A stretch of 6,117 bases of DNA. Source: WVWW01 sp041568335 (GTDB lineage: Bacteria; Acidobacteriota; Polarisedimenticolia; Polarisedimenticolales; Polarisedimenticolaceae). Where the stretch lies: positions 1 to 6,117 of the forward strand of contig JBFFZZ010000192.1 in the NCBI GenBank assembly GCA_041568335.1, written 5' to 3'. Shown here one piece after another: positions 5,476 through 6,117 of the stretch (position 1 is its first letter; every line of letters starts with the position of its first letter). The position numbers were made by a program, and so were the translations under genes. The notes below the pieces were generated by a model, which ran no database searches, was not told the origin of the DNA, and saw only the letters and a list, made by a program, of their open reading frames with translations.

Positions 5476-6117
5476 TCAACGACCGGGGAAGTCGGCCTTT
5501 CGTTTCTCGAGGAACGCCGTCGTCCCTTCGCGCATGTCCTCGGTCGCAAAGCACAGCCCGAACAGCCCCGCCTCGAGGACCATCGCCTCGTGCTGGCTCG
5601 TCTCGCCGCCGGACACGACGGCCTCGATACAGCGAGCGACCGCGAGCGGGCTCTTCGAGCAGAGCTTGCCGGCGTAGGTCGTGACCGTTTCGCGAAGCTC
5701 GCCGGCGGGAACGACCTGATTGGCCAGGCCGATCCGGTACGCTTCGGCGGCGTCGATCATCTCGCCGGACAGGATCAGGTCGAGCGCACGGCCGCGGCCG
5801 ACGACACGTTGGAGGCGTTGCGTCCCGCCCGCACCGGGCATCAGTCCGAGCGACACCTCGGGTTGTCCGAAGCGGGCGTTGTCCGCCGCGATACGGACGT
5901 GGCACGCCAGCGCGAGCTCGCAGCCGCCGCCCAGCGCGAATCCGTTGATCGCGGCGATCACCGGCTTGGTCGAGCGCTCGAGCCGATCCAGGCTGCCCTG
6001 CAGGAAACGCGAGAACGACTGGGCCTCGACCGGATCGAGCGTGGACATCTCCTTGATGTCCGCACCCGCGACGAAGGCTTTCTCCCCCGCCCCGGTCAGG
6101 ACGATGACCCGGACGGA
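5476..6117 (-). CDS. Enoyl-CoA hydratase, crotonase family (5' end outside window)
   Basis: This enzyme adds water across trans-2-enoyl-CoA thioesters to give 3-hydroxyacyl-CoA, in fatty-acid or branched-chain amino-acid breakdown or short-chain acyl-CoA metabolism, probably in the cytoplasm. The last 213 codons are visible; the first roughly 45 residues lie beyond the right edge. The oxyanion-hole segment AFVAGADIKEM (visible residues 14-24) and NGFALGGGCELALAC (58-72) are intact. Both catalytic glutamates are present: visible residue 67 in GGGCE and 87 in FGQPE, 20 apart, as Glu144 and Glu164 are in rat mitochondrial hydratase. The GAGGTQRL block follows, and the C-terminal helix ends FLEKRKADFPGR. 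Having both glutamates favours a true hydratase over an isomerase or a decarboxylase. An internal ATG at 6048 is not the start, since the conserved oxyanion strand lies upstream of it. The stop lies 6 bp before the LptC/LptA-like gene, so the two are probably co-transcribed. Exact chain-length preference cannot be read from the sequence. Confidence 0.95.
   Translation of the reverse strand, partial: SVRVIVLTGAGEKAFVAGADIKEMSTLDPVEAQSFSRFLQGSLDRLERSTKPVIAAINGFALGGGCELALACHVRIAADNARFGQPEVSLGLMPGAGGTQRLQRVVGRGRALDLILSGEMIDAAEAYRIGLANQVVPAGELRETVTTYAGKLCSKSPLAVARCIEAVVSGGETSQHEAMVLEAGLFGLCFATEDMREGTTAFLEKRKADFPGR

Overview
The window reads almost entirely on the minus strand. It looks like chromosomal DNA of a GC-rich Gram-negative bacterium: there is an LPS-export module (LptB plus a large LptC/LptA-like protein) and sigma-54. 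All genes are co-directional and tightly packed. Lineage cannot be fixed from sequence alone. An lpt-rpoN-hpf block with an oversized LptC-like protein, set among acyl-CoA genes, would fit Acidobacteriota, Myxococcota or a related deep lineage (inference, low confidence).

In transcription order (right to left): (1) the C-terminal 213 codons of a crotonase-family enoyl-CoA hydratase with both catalytic glutamates (6117-5476); (2) a 663-residue membrane-anchored LptC/LptA-like protein with a GTG start 6 bp after the hydratase stop (5469-3478); (3) lptB, the cytoplasmic ATPase of the LPS exporter, overlapping the previous gene by 4 bp (3481-2747); (4) rpoN, sigma-54 (2730-1294); (5) hpf, a short-type ribosome hibernation factor with a strong Shine-Dalgarno (1240-866); (6) after a 106-bp gap, the N-terminal 253 codons of a B12-dependent acyl-CoA mutase large subunit (759-1).

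Genes 2-5 reproduce the widely conserved lptC-lptA-lptB-rpoN-hpf order. Here lptC and lptA appear as one reading frame, and the usual next genes (ptsN, hprK or rapZ) do not follow directly. The flanking genes belong to acyl-CoA metabolism.

The most informative details are these. The mutase would usually be labelled methylmalonyl-CoA mutase, but it carries Phe91 and Gln209 where that enzyme has Tyr89 and Arg207, which is the isobutyryl-CoA mutase pattern. A consensus-like sigma-70 promoter made of AT-rich synonymous codons lies inside lptB, about 120 bp before rpoN. All four cysteines of the LptC/LptA protein lie in one 30-residue stretch. No RNA genes, mobile elements, CRISPR arrays or long repeats were seen, and there is no gene-free stretch above 300 bp.
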